DNA of 64,000 nucleotides from a virus. The notes under the pieces are model-generated. The model was not told where the DNA came from. It did no database searches and saw nothing but the letters and a program-made list of their open reading frames with translations. Positions 17,160 through 25,215 of the stretch are shown here, one piece after another; position 1 is the stretch's first letter; each line of letters begins with the position of its first letter. The stretch spans positions 42,584 through 106,583 of the IMG/VR virus record IMGVR_UViG_3300021963_005267, one strand, 5' to 3'. Both the position numbers and the translations under genes were made by a program.

Positions 17160-18240
17160 TTTAAACACAAAGACAGACTATCTAAGTCGTAAGATGTTCT
17201 TGGATCCAGCAGGTCCAGTTACTATACAACGATTCGAAGAAGTCAAATACAACAAGATTGCAGACTTTGAAAAAACTGCACGTGGTTTCTTTTGGGTACC
17301 AGAAGAGATCAGCTTAACCAAAGATGCACAAGACTTTAAGGAGGCCAGTGATGCAGTTAAACATATCTTCACTAGCAACCTGCTTAGGCAAACTGCTCTT
17401 GACAGTCTGCAAGGTCGCGGCCCAAGTCAAATCTTTACTCCGGTCGTAAGTCTACCAGAACTAGAAGCACTAGTCTACAACTGGACATTCTTTGAAACTA
17501 ACATTCATAGTCGTTCATATAGTCACATCATTCGTAATATCTATAACGTGCCTAAGGAAGTTTTTAACACTATCCACGACACACAAGAGATCGTAGACAT
17601 GGCAAGTAGTGTTGGAAAATACTATGATAGATTACATACAGCCAATTGTAATATAGAAGCTGGATTACACGTAGATGAAGACTATCATATTAAATCAATT
17701 TATCTAGCTCTACATGCTTCGTATGCGTTAGAAGCATTCCGCTTTATGGTATCATTTGCTACAAGCCTAGCAATGGTTGAGAACAAGATCTTTATTGGTA
17801 ATGGTAATATCATTAGCCTAATCTTACAGGATGAACTGCTACACAAAGGGTGGACTGCTTTCTTGATTAATCAAGTAGTCAAAGAAGATCCTCGTTTTGC
17901 AAAAGCAGCGCAGGAATGTCAAGAAGAAGTTCTACAGATTTACAGAGATGTTATCGCTGAAGAAAAGTCCTGGGCCGATTATCTATTCAAGAAAGGCCCT
18001 GTTATTGGCCTTAATGCTAATATCCTAAAAGATTTTGTTGATTACACAGCAGTTGGCGCATTGAAAGATATCGGAATCAAATATTGGAATCCTGCTCCAA
18101 AGAGCACACCTATTCCTTGGTTTAACAAACATAGCGATACTAGCAAGAAGCAAACAGCATTACAAGAAAACGAAAGTACAAACTACGTAATCGGCGTAAT
18201 GAGTGATGCAATAGATTATGATGAGTTGCCTGCCCTATAA
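17140..18240 (+). CDS. nrdB: Ribonucleoside-diphosphate reductase, small (beta) subunit, class Ia
   Basis: The 366-residue radical-generating subunit has the di-iron and tyrosyl-radical residues: Asp in ALDSLQG (about 88), Glu and His in FFETNIHSRSY with the radical Tyr at about 127, Glu in EAFRFMVSF, and Glu/His in QDELLHKGW. The C-terminus YVIGVMSDAIDYDELPAL fits the tail that binds NrdA. The spacing E-T-N-I-H is one residue longer than the E-T-I-H of E. coli. The start is the ATG at 17140, inside the preceding ORF. Confidence 0.97.
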   Translation: MSKAQYNLNTKTDYLSRKMFLDPAGPVTIQRFEEVKYNKIADFEKTARGFFWVPEEISLTKDAQDFKEASDAVKHIFTSNLLRQTALDSLQGRGPSQIFTPVVSLPELEALVYNWTFFETNIHSRSYSHIIRNIYNVPKEVFNTIHDTQEIVDMASSVGKYYDRLHTANCNIEAGLHVDEDYHIKSIYLALHASYALEAFRFMVSFATSLAMVENKIFIGNGNIISLILQDELLHKGWTAFLINQVVKEDPRFAKAAQECQEEVLQIYRDVIAEEKSWADYLFKKGPVIGLNANILKDFVDYTAVGALKDIGIKYWNPAPKSTPIPWFNKHSDTSKKQTALQENESTNYVIGVMSDAIDYDELPAL

Positions 18241-18243
18241 ATA
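18236..18243 (+). promoter_or_regulatory. T4-type late promoter, full consensus
   Basis: TATAAATA spans the nrdB stop and lies nine bases before the next ATG. Confidence 0.7.
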
Positions 18244-18251
18244 GTTTTACT

Positions 18252-18437
18252 ATGAAATGGCAAGAACTCACAAATCAACAGAAACTATACCTAATAACAA
18301 TCAGAGTTAAGGAACCCGGATACAGTCGTTTGATAAAAACAACTGTATTCGCGGCTAATGTCGACATGGCTAAGAAATTAGCCAAAGCACAATATCCAAA
18401 TTGTAATTTAATCGGAATCCCAAAGGAGATAAAATGA
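18252..18437 (+). CDS. Uncharacterised small protein
   Basis: A 61-residue basic protein with a beta-beta-alpha-beta look (LITIRVKEPGYSR, then a Lys/Ala helix, then CNLIGIPKEIK). It is coupled by an ATGA overlap to the radical SAM gene behind it, and a late promoter precedes it. No domain recognised. Confidence 0.65.
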   Translation: MKWQELTNQQKLYLITIRVKEPGYSRLIKTTVFAANVDMAKKLAKAQYPNCNLIGIPKEIK

Positions 18438-19945
18438 CACCCGTTGTAAGGAGCAAGCATAAGGCTCTCCTCTTCCTCATCGCGAGAGAAGGCGAAGCAG
18501 GAAGATCCGGTGGTGGTCATCGTATCGCAACTGAAATCAGAAAACACGGTTGGGATGTTGAAGTAGTTGATTTTTTTCGATTTTGGACATTTGAGGAAAT
18601 AAAGCAACTGTTAATCTCCAGGATCGACGAAGATATGAAATTTATTGGTTTTGGATCATTGTTCTTGCAATGGCCAGAAATCGCCGAACAAACAGCAACC
18701 TGGATAAAAGAAAATCATCCAAACTTATTGATCATCTATGGTTCGCAAACATATGCAGAAATTAATACCAAACATATAGATTATCAGATATGTGGTTATG
18801 CTGAAACAATTTTTATAAAATTATTAAAGTATTTGTTTGCTTCAGGTGATCCAGTACAGTACATAACCATTAAAGGAACTAAAGTCATACAAGGCGGATG
18901 GGATGCTGCTCCCTGGAGAGATCCCGATATCATCTATGAAGATAGAGATTTCATACAGCCCTATGAATGGCTTTCTATAGAATTCAGTAGAGGGTGTAAG
19001 TTTGTATGTGACTACTGCAATCATCCTATGATCGGTGTTAAAGGAGATTGGACCAGAGATGCTGACAGCTTTGAAAGACAGATAAAAGATACCTATGATC
19101 GATTCGGATCTACAAGGTACATGATTAGCGATGAAACTTTTAACGATCGCACTGAGAAAATTACAAAGTTTGCCGATGTCGTAGAGAAGCTAGACTTCCA
19201 GCCTTTCTTCTGGGCATTCATACGCCCGGACCTGTTAGTAAAGAGAGGACAGAAGGAATGGGACGAACTGATACGAATGCAGGTAGTTTCTCATCTGTAC
19301 GGTATAGAAACATTTGGTCACGAATCGGGAAAAGCCATTGGAAAAGGCATGCATCCAGATATTCTAAAGCAAGGATTGATCGATGCCAAGAATTATTTCC
19401 ACGAAAAGAATGACGGACTCTACAGAGCAACTATCACACTCATAGCAGGTCTTCCTCACGATACAGAAGAACAAGTAGAAGCAAACTTCCAGTGGATGAT
19501 AGACAACTGGCAAGGTGAAAATGTAGTTTCGAATGTGCTAGACATTCCTCGTAAGAATGAATTCCATTTCTTAAATCAGAATTCAAAGATGACAATGGAT
19601 TATGCAAAGTACGGATATGAACAAGTATCTGAAGAAGAAGAAAAGCAGATCTGGGAAATGTTAAAAAAATATGAAAATTATAACTATGTTACTGGTTTCC
19701 GACCAGATAACATGATATGGAAAAATAAACATACCAACTGGGGAAGAATGGCAGAGTGGGTAGAGCTAATGTATTATAGATTTCACGAACACGATATTAG
19801 ATATCCGATACAACGTTTCTTTTATACTGCACCCGATTTGCCAATAAAAGAATTATTGTCTTATAATTATAAAAAAGGTTCACCGAAGCTTAATCTTAAT
19901 TATGAAATGATCAATAATTATAAGAATAAAAAATTAAGTGTGTAA
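18434..19945 (+). CDS. B12-binding-like radical SAM protein
   Basis: The 503-residue protein has an N-terminal Rossmann-type region like the cobalamin-binding domain (about 15-140) without a clear DxHxxG, then the radical SAM cluster motif CKFVCDYC (CxxxCxxC, about 189-196) and a TIM-barrel region with the strand GIETFGHESG. This is the architecture of B12-dependent radical SAM methylases and MiaB-like enzymes. The substrate is unknown. It begins a late operon with a second radical SAM enzyme and an SDR. Confidence 0.85.
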   Translation: MTPVVRSKHKALLFLIAREGEAGRSGGGHRIATEIRKHGWDVEVVDFFRFWTFEEIKQLLISRIDEDMKFIGFGSLFLQWPEIAEQTATWIKENHPNLLIIYGSQTYAEINTKHIDYQICGYAETIFIKLLKYLFASGDPVQYITIKGTKVIQGGWDAAPWRDPDIIYEDRDFIQPYEWLSIEFSRGCKFVCDYCNHPMIGVKGDWTRDADSFERQIKDTYDRFGSTRYMISDETFNDRTEKITKFADVVEKLDFQPFFWAFIRPDLLVKRGQKEWDELIRMQVVSHLYGIETFGHESGKAIGKGMHPDILKQGLIDAKNYFHEKNDGLYRATITLIAGLPHDTEEQVEANFQWMIDNWQGENVVSNVLDIPRKNEFHFLNQNSKMTMDYAKYGYEQVSEEEEKQIWEMLKKYENYNYVTGFRPDNMIWKNKHTNWGRMAEWVELMYYRFHEHDIRYPIQRFFYTAPDLPIKELLSYNYKKGSPKLNLNYEMINNYKNKKLSV

Positions 19946-19947
19946 CT

Positions 19948-21090
19948 ATGCTTTTTATCCACGACACTGTAAGTCTTTGTAATACCTGCTACAGGCACGT
20001 TCCTGCTTTTGTGTTTGAACGTGACGGACAAATATTCCTAAAAAAGAAATGTCCATTCCACGGAGAAAGCGAAATATTAGTTGAGCCTGATGCTGCATTA
20101 TTCCATAGTTTAGAATATGTGTCTAGAGATGATCAGTCTATACTATTTGAAATCACTGATAAGTGCCAGCTAGAGTGTCCGCACTGTTATCACTTACCAG
20201 ACAACAAAACACAAGATAGAACGATAGATGATATACTTGAACAATTAAGGTCATTTCCAAAAGAGTCTTTTATAGTAATGGCTGGTGCCGAACCATCACT
20301 AAGACCCGACTTCATTGAAGTAGTAAAATCAATAAGCAGCATGAATCACTTTAATGATAATGCTGTTAACATTCTAACAAACGGTATTAAATTTAGCAGT
20401 GTGTCTTTTTGCGAACGAGCAGTAGATGCTGGGCTGAATAGTGCATTTATAGGATTGAATCATTATTCATATAACGGACCTAATGTGCATCAGCAGCAAC
20501 TTACCGGAATACACAACTTTATTAAAAGCGGCGGTAGAGTTGATATTGTTTCGTATACATTAGAAACATTAGATCATATACCTGATATATTAGACGAAGT
20601 TGCTAGTTTAAAAAATTCAGGTGTTGGACAGTTTAGAATACGATGCGGCAGTTTTATCGGACGCAGTTCTGATAGTCAACGTAGTTACATTAGCAACACG
20701 ATAAAAGCTATCGAAAACTATGTAGGTAAAGAAAATCTCAAGATGATACCGGGAACTGATCACAATCTGTATCACATTAATTTAATGTGGAATGGAGCGA
20801 TGTTACGGATCATACAATGGCCCGATGTTCAATCTATAGACATGGAAGAACTTAACATGGGTCCATACTGTCAGTTCTATGGAAAGCCGATAACAAATTT
20901 CGTTCATCAGGTTATAGTAAGAGATATCTACAAAAATATGAAATTTCCTTTGTATGACGGAGTTCCGAATAAGTTTACGATTTACGGAGATAAAACTTAC
21001 TGGAGAGATACCTTTACTGGTATGAAAGAGATTAGCGATTACGATTACAAATCTAATACATTGTTAGCAGATCGTGTACCCCAATTTTAA
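19948..21090 (+). CDS. Radical SAM protein with N-terminal zinc-ribbon-like domain
   Basis: The 380-residue protein has the motif CQLECPHC (CxxxCxxC, about 72-79). The N-terminus (1-45) has CNTCYRHVPA, a strand, then KKCPFHGESE, the Cys knuckle that precedes the radical SAM core in MJ0619-like and tetraether-synthase-like families. The host-type enzymes are longer. It starts three bases after the preceding radical SAM gene. A lipid or small-molecule C-C bond reaction is possible; the substrate is unknown. Confidence 0.8.
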   Translation: MLFIHDTVSLCNTCYRHVPAFVFERDGQIFLKKKCPFHGESEILVEPDAALFHSLEYVSRDDQSILFEITDKCQLECPHCYHLPDNKTQDRTIDDILEQLRSFPKESFIVMAGAEPSLRPDFIEVVKSISSMNHFNDNAVNILTNGIKFSSVSFCERAVDAGLNSAFIGLNHYSYNGPNVHQQQLTGIHNFIKSGGRVDIVSYTLETLDHIPDILDEVASLKNSGVGQFRIRCGSFIGRSSDSQRSYISNTIKAIENYVGKENLKMIPGTDHNLYHINLMWNGAMLRIIQWPDVQSIDMEELNMGPYCQFYGKPITNFVHQVIVRDIYKNMKFPLYDGVPNKFTIYGDKTYWRDTFTGMKEISDYDYKSNTLLADRVPQF

Positions 21091-21092
21091 AA

Positions 21093-21689
21093 ATGAAGAT
21101 AGCGATAACCGGACATACAAACGGAATAGGTAAAGAACTAGATCTTTATTATCATAATAAAGGAATAGAAACTAAAACCTATAGCAGATCAACAGGGCAC
21201 GATATATCAGATATCAGTGTTAGAAATAAAATTATCAGTGAAACACTAGACTGTGATGTGTTTATTAATAATGCATACGATACAGTTGGACAAACTGACA
21301 TAGCCTCTAGATGGTTTGAAGAGCATAAAAATTCTCCTCACTTGTTAGTAAACATCAGCAGCATTGCACCCATAGCTGACAGATATATTAGTCCCAGGAT
21401 AAAGCCTGTAGAGTATACAGACTATGTTACACAAAAAAATGAGCTTGATAAAATCAGTTGGGATATTAATTTTGCAGGATTAGCTGCCAAGTGTATAAAT
21501 GTGTCACCGGCTCTAGTCGACACAGACATGGCACATCCAGTCTATATCAAAAGATTTAAAGAGAATAACACTGTTATTAGTCCTAATGAATTGGCCACGA
21601 TGATTGGCGAGTTAGTAGATCAATACTTTAACAAAAAGTGGTTTGTGCCGCACGTTTATCTAATAAACAACGATGCGTTCATTCAATGA
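21093..21689 (+). CDS. Short-chain dehydrogenase/reductase
   Basis: The 198-residue protein has the NAD(P)-binding TGHTNGIGK (residues 6-14), NNA (about 68), a catalytic Ser strand (NISSIAP) and YVTQK as the YxxxK pair (about 118-122). It is shorter than typical SDRs (about 250). It forms one operon with the two radical SAM genes and may modify the same product. Its end overlaps the convergent oxygenase gene. Confidence 0.85.
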   Translation: MKIAITGHTNGIGKELDLYYHNKGIETKTYSRSTGHDISDISVRNKIISETLDCDVFINNAYDTVGQTDIASRWFEEHKNSPHLLVNISSIAPIADRYISPRIKPVEYTDYVTQKNELDKISWDINFAGLAAKCINVSPALVDTDMAHPVYIKRFKENNTVISPNELATMIGELVDQYFNKKWFVPHVYLINNDAFIQ

Positions 21690-22318
21690 TCTGTTGAAAA
21701 TAAACTAAGCGATAAATTCAAACGCCTCTTGGTGTTATCCATATTTTCTACACTGTGTATTTTTGTTACGTCTAATCTATACCATTCGTCTTTCTGACAA
21801 ATAACAGAATCAACTTTTTGTATGCGATCATATGGTATACAGGTCCTAGGAGTAATTTCTAAATGAGCAAATTCTGGCTTAGGATCATAAAAAACTGTTT
21901 CTACGTTATCACCGCCAGTATCTATGATGTAATTGTATGCAGTGCTCCTCATCAAATCCACGTGTGGAAAAAATATGTTTCCTCCGCGGAATTCGTGGAC
22001 ACTGGCAAAGATTTTACCTAACGGTAAGTTTTCGCTCAGCCATTGATGCACACGGTCTGACACTGTCATAACACTAAAATAACAAACAGCATCACCAAAC
22101 ATCCATTCTGCTTCACCGCTGGGCACACCGAGATTGTTGTCTAAGTTTACATCTAATGGATGCTCGTTGTCTACATCATCTTGCAGTCCCGGAAGCATTA
22201 GAAATCTTTTGTATTCTGTTATAGGAATAAAAGATTGACGGCAACGTTCGAAATCGTTTATAATATCATCGATAATATATTGCGGTAACTTTGGAAAGTT
22301 TGTTTTTTCATATCGCAT
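21683..22318 (-). CDS. 2-oxoglutarate/Fe(II)-dependent oxygenase-like protein
   Basis: The 211-residue protein shows HVD in FFPHVDLMRS (about 119-121), a distal His in IHSVENMD (about 188) and a following Arg pair (KRRLNLSLS). I chose the ATG at 22318 because a late promoter box on this strand lies eight bases upstream, inside any longer version. It is a second member of this fold in the window, different from the gene at 5701-6417. Substrate unknown. Confidence 0.7.
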   Translation of the reverse strand: MRYEKTNFPKLPQYIIDDIINDFERCRQSFIPITEYKRFLMLPGLQDDVDNEHPLDVNLDNNLGVPSGEAEWMFGDAVCYFSVMTVSDRVHQWLSENLPLGKIFASVHEFRGGNIFFPHVDLMRSTAYNYIIDTGGDNVETVFYDPKPEFAHLEITPRTCIPYDRIQKVDSVICQKDEWYRLDVTKIHSVENMDNTKRRLNLSLSLFSTDH

Positions 22319-22325
22319 AGTGAAA

Positions 22326-22355
22326 TATTTATGCACAAAAAAACGATCATAAATA
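22326..22355. promoter_or_regulatory. Divergent pair of T4-type late promoters
   Basis: CATAAATA occurs on the minus strand (22333-22326) facing the oxygenase gene and on the plus strand (22348-22355) facing the glutaredoxin gene, only 14 bases apart. Confidence 0.6.
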
Positions 22356-22374
22356 TACCAATAAAGGAACTATA

Positions 22375-22614
22375 ATGAAAGCTATTGTATGGAGTAAGTA
22401 TAACTGTCCCTACTGCGATCAAGCAAAAGCACTGCTGACTGCAAAGGGCATTCAATTTGAAGAGCGTAAAATTGGTGACGGATTTACTAAAGAAGATTTA
22501 TTAGAGGCTGTGCCAAATGCTAGAACAGTACCTCAGGTATTTCTAGACGAAAAATTAATAGGTGGCTTCAACGAATTAAGAGCCCACTTGCAAAAGGAAC
22601 AACATGCTAATTGA
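22375..22614 (+). CDS. Glutaredoxin
   Basis: The 79-residue protein has the redox motif CPYC (residues 11-14), the cis-Pro in TVPQVF (about 52) and the GG of LIGGFNEL (about 63-64). It most likely reduces the phage class Ia ribonucleotide reductase through glutathione. AAAGGAAC precedes its ATG, and it has a late promoter. Its end overlaps the next gene by 11 bases. Confidence 0.93.
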   Translation: MKAIVWSKYNCPYCDQAKALLTAKGIQFEERKIGDGFTKEDLLEAVPNARTVPQVFLDEKLIGGFNELRAHLQKEQHAN

Positions 22615-22894
22615 TAAAGGCGTTGCAGCCGGAGAAGTAGTAACATTGAAACTTTCTTCCGGAGAAGAAGTTATAGCCAAATTGATTGAGGAAACGGCGA
22701 ATGGTTATAAAATTACCAAACCGTTAGTCCTTAGTATGAGTCAAAAGGGTGTAGGAATGATTCCTTATTTGTTTACCGTTAATCCTTCTAAAGAAATCGT
22801 TATCAACAAAACCCAAGTGACTGTTGTTGCACCAACAGACAAAGACTTTGCCACTCAGTATATAGAAGGTACTACTGGGATAGCGTTAGCATAA
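22604..22894 (+). CDS. Possible Sm-like small beta-barrel protein
   Basis: The 96-residue protein begins GEVVTLKLSSGEEVIAKLIE, the strand-turn-strand with G-E/D of Sm1-like motifs, and then YKITKPLVLS. This suggests an LSm/Hfq-like beta-barrel, a family seen in T4-like phages. RNA binding is inferred only. It overlaps glutaredoxin and is followed two bases later by the PAAR/M15 gene. Confidence 0.55.
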   Translation: MLIDKGVAAGEVVTLKLSSGEEVIAKLIEETANGYKITKPLVLSMSQKGVGMIPYLFTVNPSKEIVINKTQVTVVAPTDKDFATQYIEGTTGIALA

Positions 22895-22895
22895 G

Positions 22896-23954
22896 ATGTC
22901 AGGCCGTCCTGCTCAACGTCTAACTGACAAAAACAGCGCCGGTGGTGTTATAGTTAACACCGACGGTAATACCAATGTTTATACAAACAATCTGTTATCG
23001 TCAGTTGACACTAGCGTCGTAGACTATCAGCCAGGAAATACAGCCACAGCCAGCGGTAGTGGCGTTGTGTTTATTGCCAATCAACCGTTTAACTATACTG
23101 ATAATGCAGACGAAGATGGTGCTGTGAGAATCGGTGGTAGTGACAGTGTATATGTGGGCGATGATATAGATCAGGACACAATAGAAACAAGAGCAGTTAA
23201 TGAAGGTGACGAAGAAGATCTATACGAACCAGATCCAGTGGCGCCAGGACAGCCACAACCTACTAGTCGTGGCCAGGTTTACATGGAGAAGCAGGTTGCA
23301 CAAGGTAAAGTTAGCCAGAAAGAATTAAACAAAGCTAACACACCCGTAGAAGGTAATACTGACTCTAAGCCGCCAAACAATCCTACAACATTTGATAGCA
23401 ACTGCGCTGATATACATTTAATATTCAATCCTATTCCTCCTGCTGTTGCACCGACAGGAGATGCAATTGATGCCGTGCCGTTAACTACAGGATGGACTGT
23501 AGGTAGACTTACGCGAAGACCTAATGTAACTTTCAATCATCCATTGAGGGCACCTAGTGTAGGTTTAAGTGTTGAAGAGATTGTATGCAATCTTAAATTG
23601 CTCACAGTAAATTGCATCGTCCCTATAAAGGCTAGGTTTCCAAATGTGTTCATAACTAACACGTTTAGACCATCGGGCATTGGTTCTCCTACTAGTCAAC
23701 ATCCTAGGGGACAAGCTGCTGATATGCAGTTCAGGGGCGTGACTAAAAAAGACTATTTTGAAATAGCACAGGTCATTAAGGATCTAGTACCGTATGACCA
23801 ATTGTTGTTAGAATATAAAACTACAGGTTCAGGGTTACCCTGGATACATATAAGTTTTAACAAAGCAGGTAACCGAAGGCAGGTTTTAACGTTCTTGAAC
23901 GATAGAACTTATGCACAAGGTTTAAAAGATTTATCAGGGACAGCATTACAATGA
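22896..23954 (+). CDS. Baseplate spike-tip-like protein with PAAR-like start and M15 peptidase domain
   Basis: The 352-residue protein begins like PAAR-type spike tips (GRPAQRLTDKNSAGGVIVNT). After a linker, residues 215-335 hold a D-Ala-D-Ala carboxypeptidase/endopeptidase (M15/VanY-like) domain with zinc ligands in SQHPRGQAADMQF (His and Asp, about 267-274) and PWIHISF (His, about 318). It probably sits on the tail tip and cuts peptidoglycan during injection, in place of T4 gp5 lysozyme. It overlaps the next gene by ATGA. Confidence 0.75.
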   Translation: MSGRPAQRLTDKNSAGGVIVNTDGNTNVYTNNLLSSVDTSVVDYQPGNTATASGSGVVFIANQPFNYTDNADEDGAVRIGGSDSVYVGDDIDQDTIETRAVNEGDEEDLYEPDPVAPGQPQPTSRGQVYMEKQVAQGKVSQKELNKANTPVEGNTDSKPPNNPTTFDSNCADIHLIFNPIPPAVAPTGDAIDAVPLTTGWTVGRLTRRPNVTFNHPLRAPSVGLSVEEIVCNLKLLTVNCIVPIKARFPNVFITNTFRPSGIGSPTSQHPRGQAADMQFRGVTKKDYFEIAQVIKDLVPYDQLLLEYKTTGSGLPWIHISFNKAGNRRQVLTFLNDRTYAQGLKDLSGTALQ

Positions 23955-24361
23955 AAAAATTATTTTGGAACGTATTAGGATTTTTAAGTTTAGGAATGGC
24001 CTATATTGGTGTTATTACTCCGGGCATTCCCTACAGTCCGTTCGTAGTATTTGCCGCATATTGTTTTAGCAAAGGCAGCGAACGCATGCACCGTTGGATT
24101 TATAATCATAAGTTATTTGGACCATTCCTAACTAATTGGAATACCAAACGTGTATTTCCACAAAAGATGAAATACTTTATGATCGGTATGATGTCATTAA
24201 GTTTAATACTAATGTATACTGGAGGTGTTAAGCCAATTGGTATCGTTAGCACAGCTATATTCATGGCATTAGTAGCAATTTGGGCTTGGAGATTTCCAAG
24301 CAGTGTTGAAGAACACGATCGTAGAAAAGAAGCAGGGGAGAAAATAGGTTGGCTAAAATAA
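23951..24361 (+). CDS. YbaN/DUF454-family inner-membrane protein
   Basis: The 136-residue protein has four hydrophobic segments (about 5-25, 27-40, 73-92 and 95-112) and the DUF454 signature: GVITPGIPYSPFVVFAAYCF and then HRWIYNHKLFGPFLTNW. The family is widespread in proteobacteria and of unknown function. It is a host-like gene in a late operon. Confidence 0.85.
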   Translation: MKKLFWNVLGFLSLGMAYIGVITPGIPYSPFVVFAAYCFSKGSERMHRWIYNHKLFGPFLTNWNTKRVFPQKMKYFMIGMMSLSLILMYTGGVKPIGIVSTAIFMALVAIWAWRFPSSVEEHDRRKEAGEKIGWLK

Positions 24362-24606
24362 CTATAGAAGAACTTTGCGATATCGCATTCGCTGCTGAAG
24401 AGGGCGACCCAATTGATTGGGGAGTGTTTGCAGATGGCAAAGAACAGGCAATGAGAATGATTGGTACTAGCATTTTGGACCAATTTGACAAAGATATTGT
24501 AACGGACGAAGATCGTTTGATTATGCTGTCTACTATTACTAAGTTAGTAACAGAAAATTTCGTTTTGAACGCAAAGCTCTTGCAATTAACCAAGAAAGAT
24601 AGTTAA
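24349..24606 (+). CDS. Conserved small phage protein
   Basis: An 85-residue acidic helical protein. The start is probably TTG at 24349, preceded by GGGGAG, giving MAKITIEELCDIAFAAEEGD; similar proteins occur in T4-like marine phages. It overlaps the DUF454 gene by 13 bases. No function known. Confidence 0.65.
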   Translation: MAKITIEELCDIAFAAEEGDPIDWGVFADGKEQAMRMIGTSILDQFDKDIVTDEDRLIMLSTITKLVTENFVLNAKLLQLTKKDS

Positions 24607-24609
24607 ATA

Positions 24610-24693
24610 ATGTTGTTAGATCTTTTATTTTTAGCAATCATTGGTGCCGCTTTCTATTGGTGGATTGATTGGCGCAACAAACATAAGGAATGA
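24610..24693 (+). CDS. Tiny single-pass membrane peptide
   Basis: The 27-residue ORF is MLLDLLFLAIIGAAFYWW followed by IDWRNKHKE: one membrane helix and a basic end. It lies between coupled small genes and ends in TGA two bases before the next ATG. No strong ribosome site; moderate support. Confidence 0.45.
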   Translation: MLLDLLFLAIIGAAFYWWIDWRNKHKE

Positions 24694-24695
24694 TT

Positions 24696-24779
24696 ATGGG
24701 ACGATTAGTTCAAAAAAGAGCAGCAAAGACGAAAAAAGCTCAACGTCAAAAAGATACACGCAGAGCTCGTAGTAAGTAA
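24696..24779 (+). CDS. Tiny highly basic protein 1
   Basis: A 27-residue ORF with 13 Lys or Arg: MGRLVQKRAAKTKKAQ and then RQKDTRRARSK. AAGGAATGATT precedes the ATG. It is one of two consecutive tiny basic ORFs immediately upstream of the tmRNA gene. It resembles small ribosomal or RNA-binding peptides in composition only. Confidence 0.5.
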   Translation: MGRLVQKRAAKTKKAQRQKDTRRARSK

Positions 24780-24781
24780 TC

Positions 24782-24859
24782 ATGGCTAGAAAATGGCGAG
24801 CACATCATAAGAGCTCTGTTCGTGCAACAGCACGTAGAGTTCTTAAGAAACGTAAGTAA
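24782..24859 (+). CDS. Tiny highly basic protein 2
   Basis: A 25-residue ORF, MARKWRAHHKSSV and then RATARRVLKKRK, starting two bases after the previous stop and ending about 10 bases before the tmRNA acceptor segment. It has a very high Arg/Lys/His content. An RNA or ribosome contact is possible but rests only on composition and place. Confidence 0.5.
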   Translation: MARKWRAHHKSSVRATARRVLKKRK

Positions 24860-24869
24860 AGAATTGTTG

Positions 24870-25215
24870 TAACTCCTTCAAAGCGAAGGACTCTTGGACG
24901 CGGGTTCGACTCCCGCCAGGTCCACCATAAAATGTTTTTGTTGAGCTTGATGCTTTGACTGATCAACATAGCTACATAGGGTAGATAAGAACATTTTATA
25001 ATGGGCCTGCACTGGTTTCGACAGGGGTAGATAGTAGAGACGGCAACACGGTAGGCGATGACCGTAAATCAAGCAAAACAAGTAAACGCAAACGCATTTA
25101 CATCACAAGAGTTATTCGTAGTTAAAAGCGTTAAATTCGCTGCTAACGACGAAATGCTACAAGCAGCCTAATAAGCAACTCCGGGGCAGTTATGCCTTGT
25201 TACCCAAAATAACAG
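24870..25215 (+). ncRNA. ssrA: Circularly permuted (two-piece) tmRNA
   Basis: The 3' tRNA-like half comes first: T-arm GCGGG-TTCGACT-CCCGC (24900-24916), acceptor strand CAGGTCC (24917-24923), A, then encoded CCA (24925-24927). A 75-base insert follows; its ends form a perfect 10-bp helix (ATAAAATGTT with AACATTTTAT). The coding half starts at 25003 with GGGCCTG, which pairs all seven bases with CAGGTCC, including a G3-U70 wobble, the alanine identity element. GGTTTCGACAGGGG is the tmRNA D-arm. A pseudoknot stem (ACGGT/ACCGT, 25030-25055) is followed by an open tag frame to a double TAA (25169-25174). The likely resume codon is GCA at 25088, giving a 27-residue tag starting ANAFTSQELF and ending AANDEMLQAA; a short 10-residue tag is the alternative. 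Two-piece tmRNAs are established in alphaproteobacteria and some cyanobacteria and betaproteobacteria. Confidence 0.92.

Noticed and set aside
14587-18240. Group I intron or homing endonuclease in the RNR genes
   Set aside because: Both nrdA and nrdB are uninterrupted, and the small ORF between them shows no HNH, GIY-YIG or LAGLIDADG motif.
24895-24927. A normal tRNA gene with encoded CCA
   Set aside because: Only the T-arm and 3' acceptor strand are present; no 5' acceptor, D-arm or anticodon arm lies upstream. The missing 5' strand is at 25003, which makes it the acceptor half of a permuted tmRNA.
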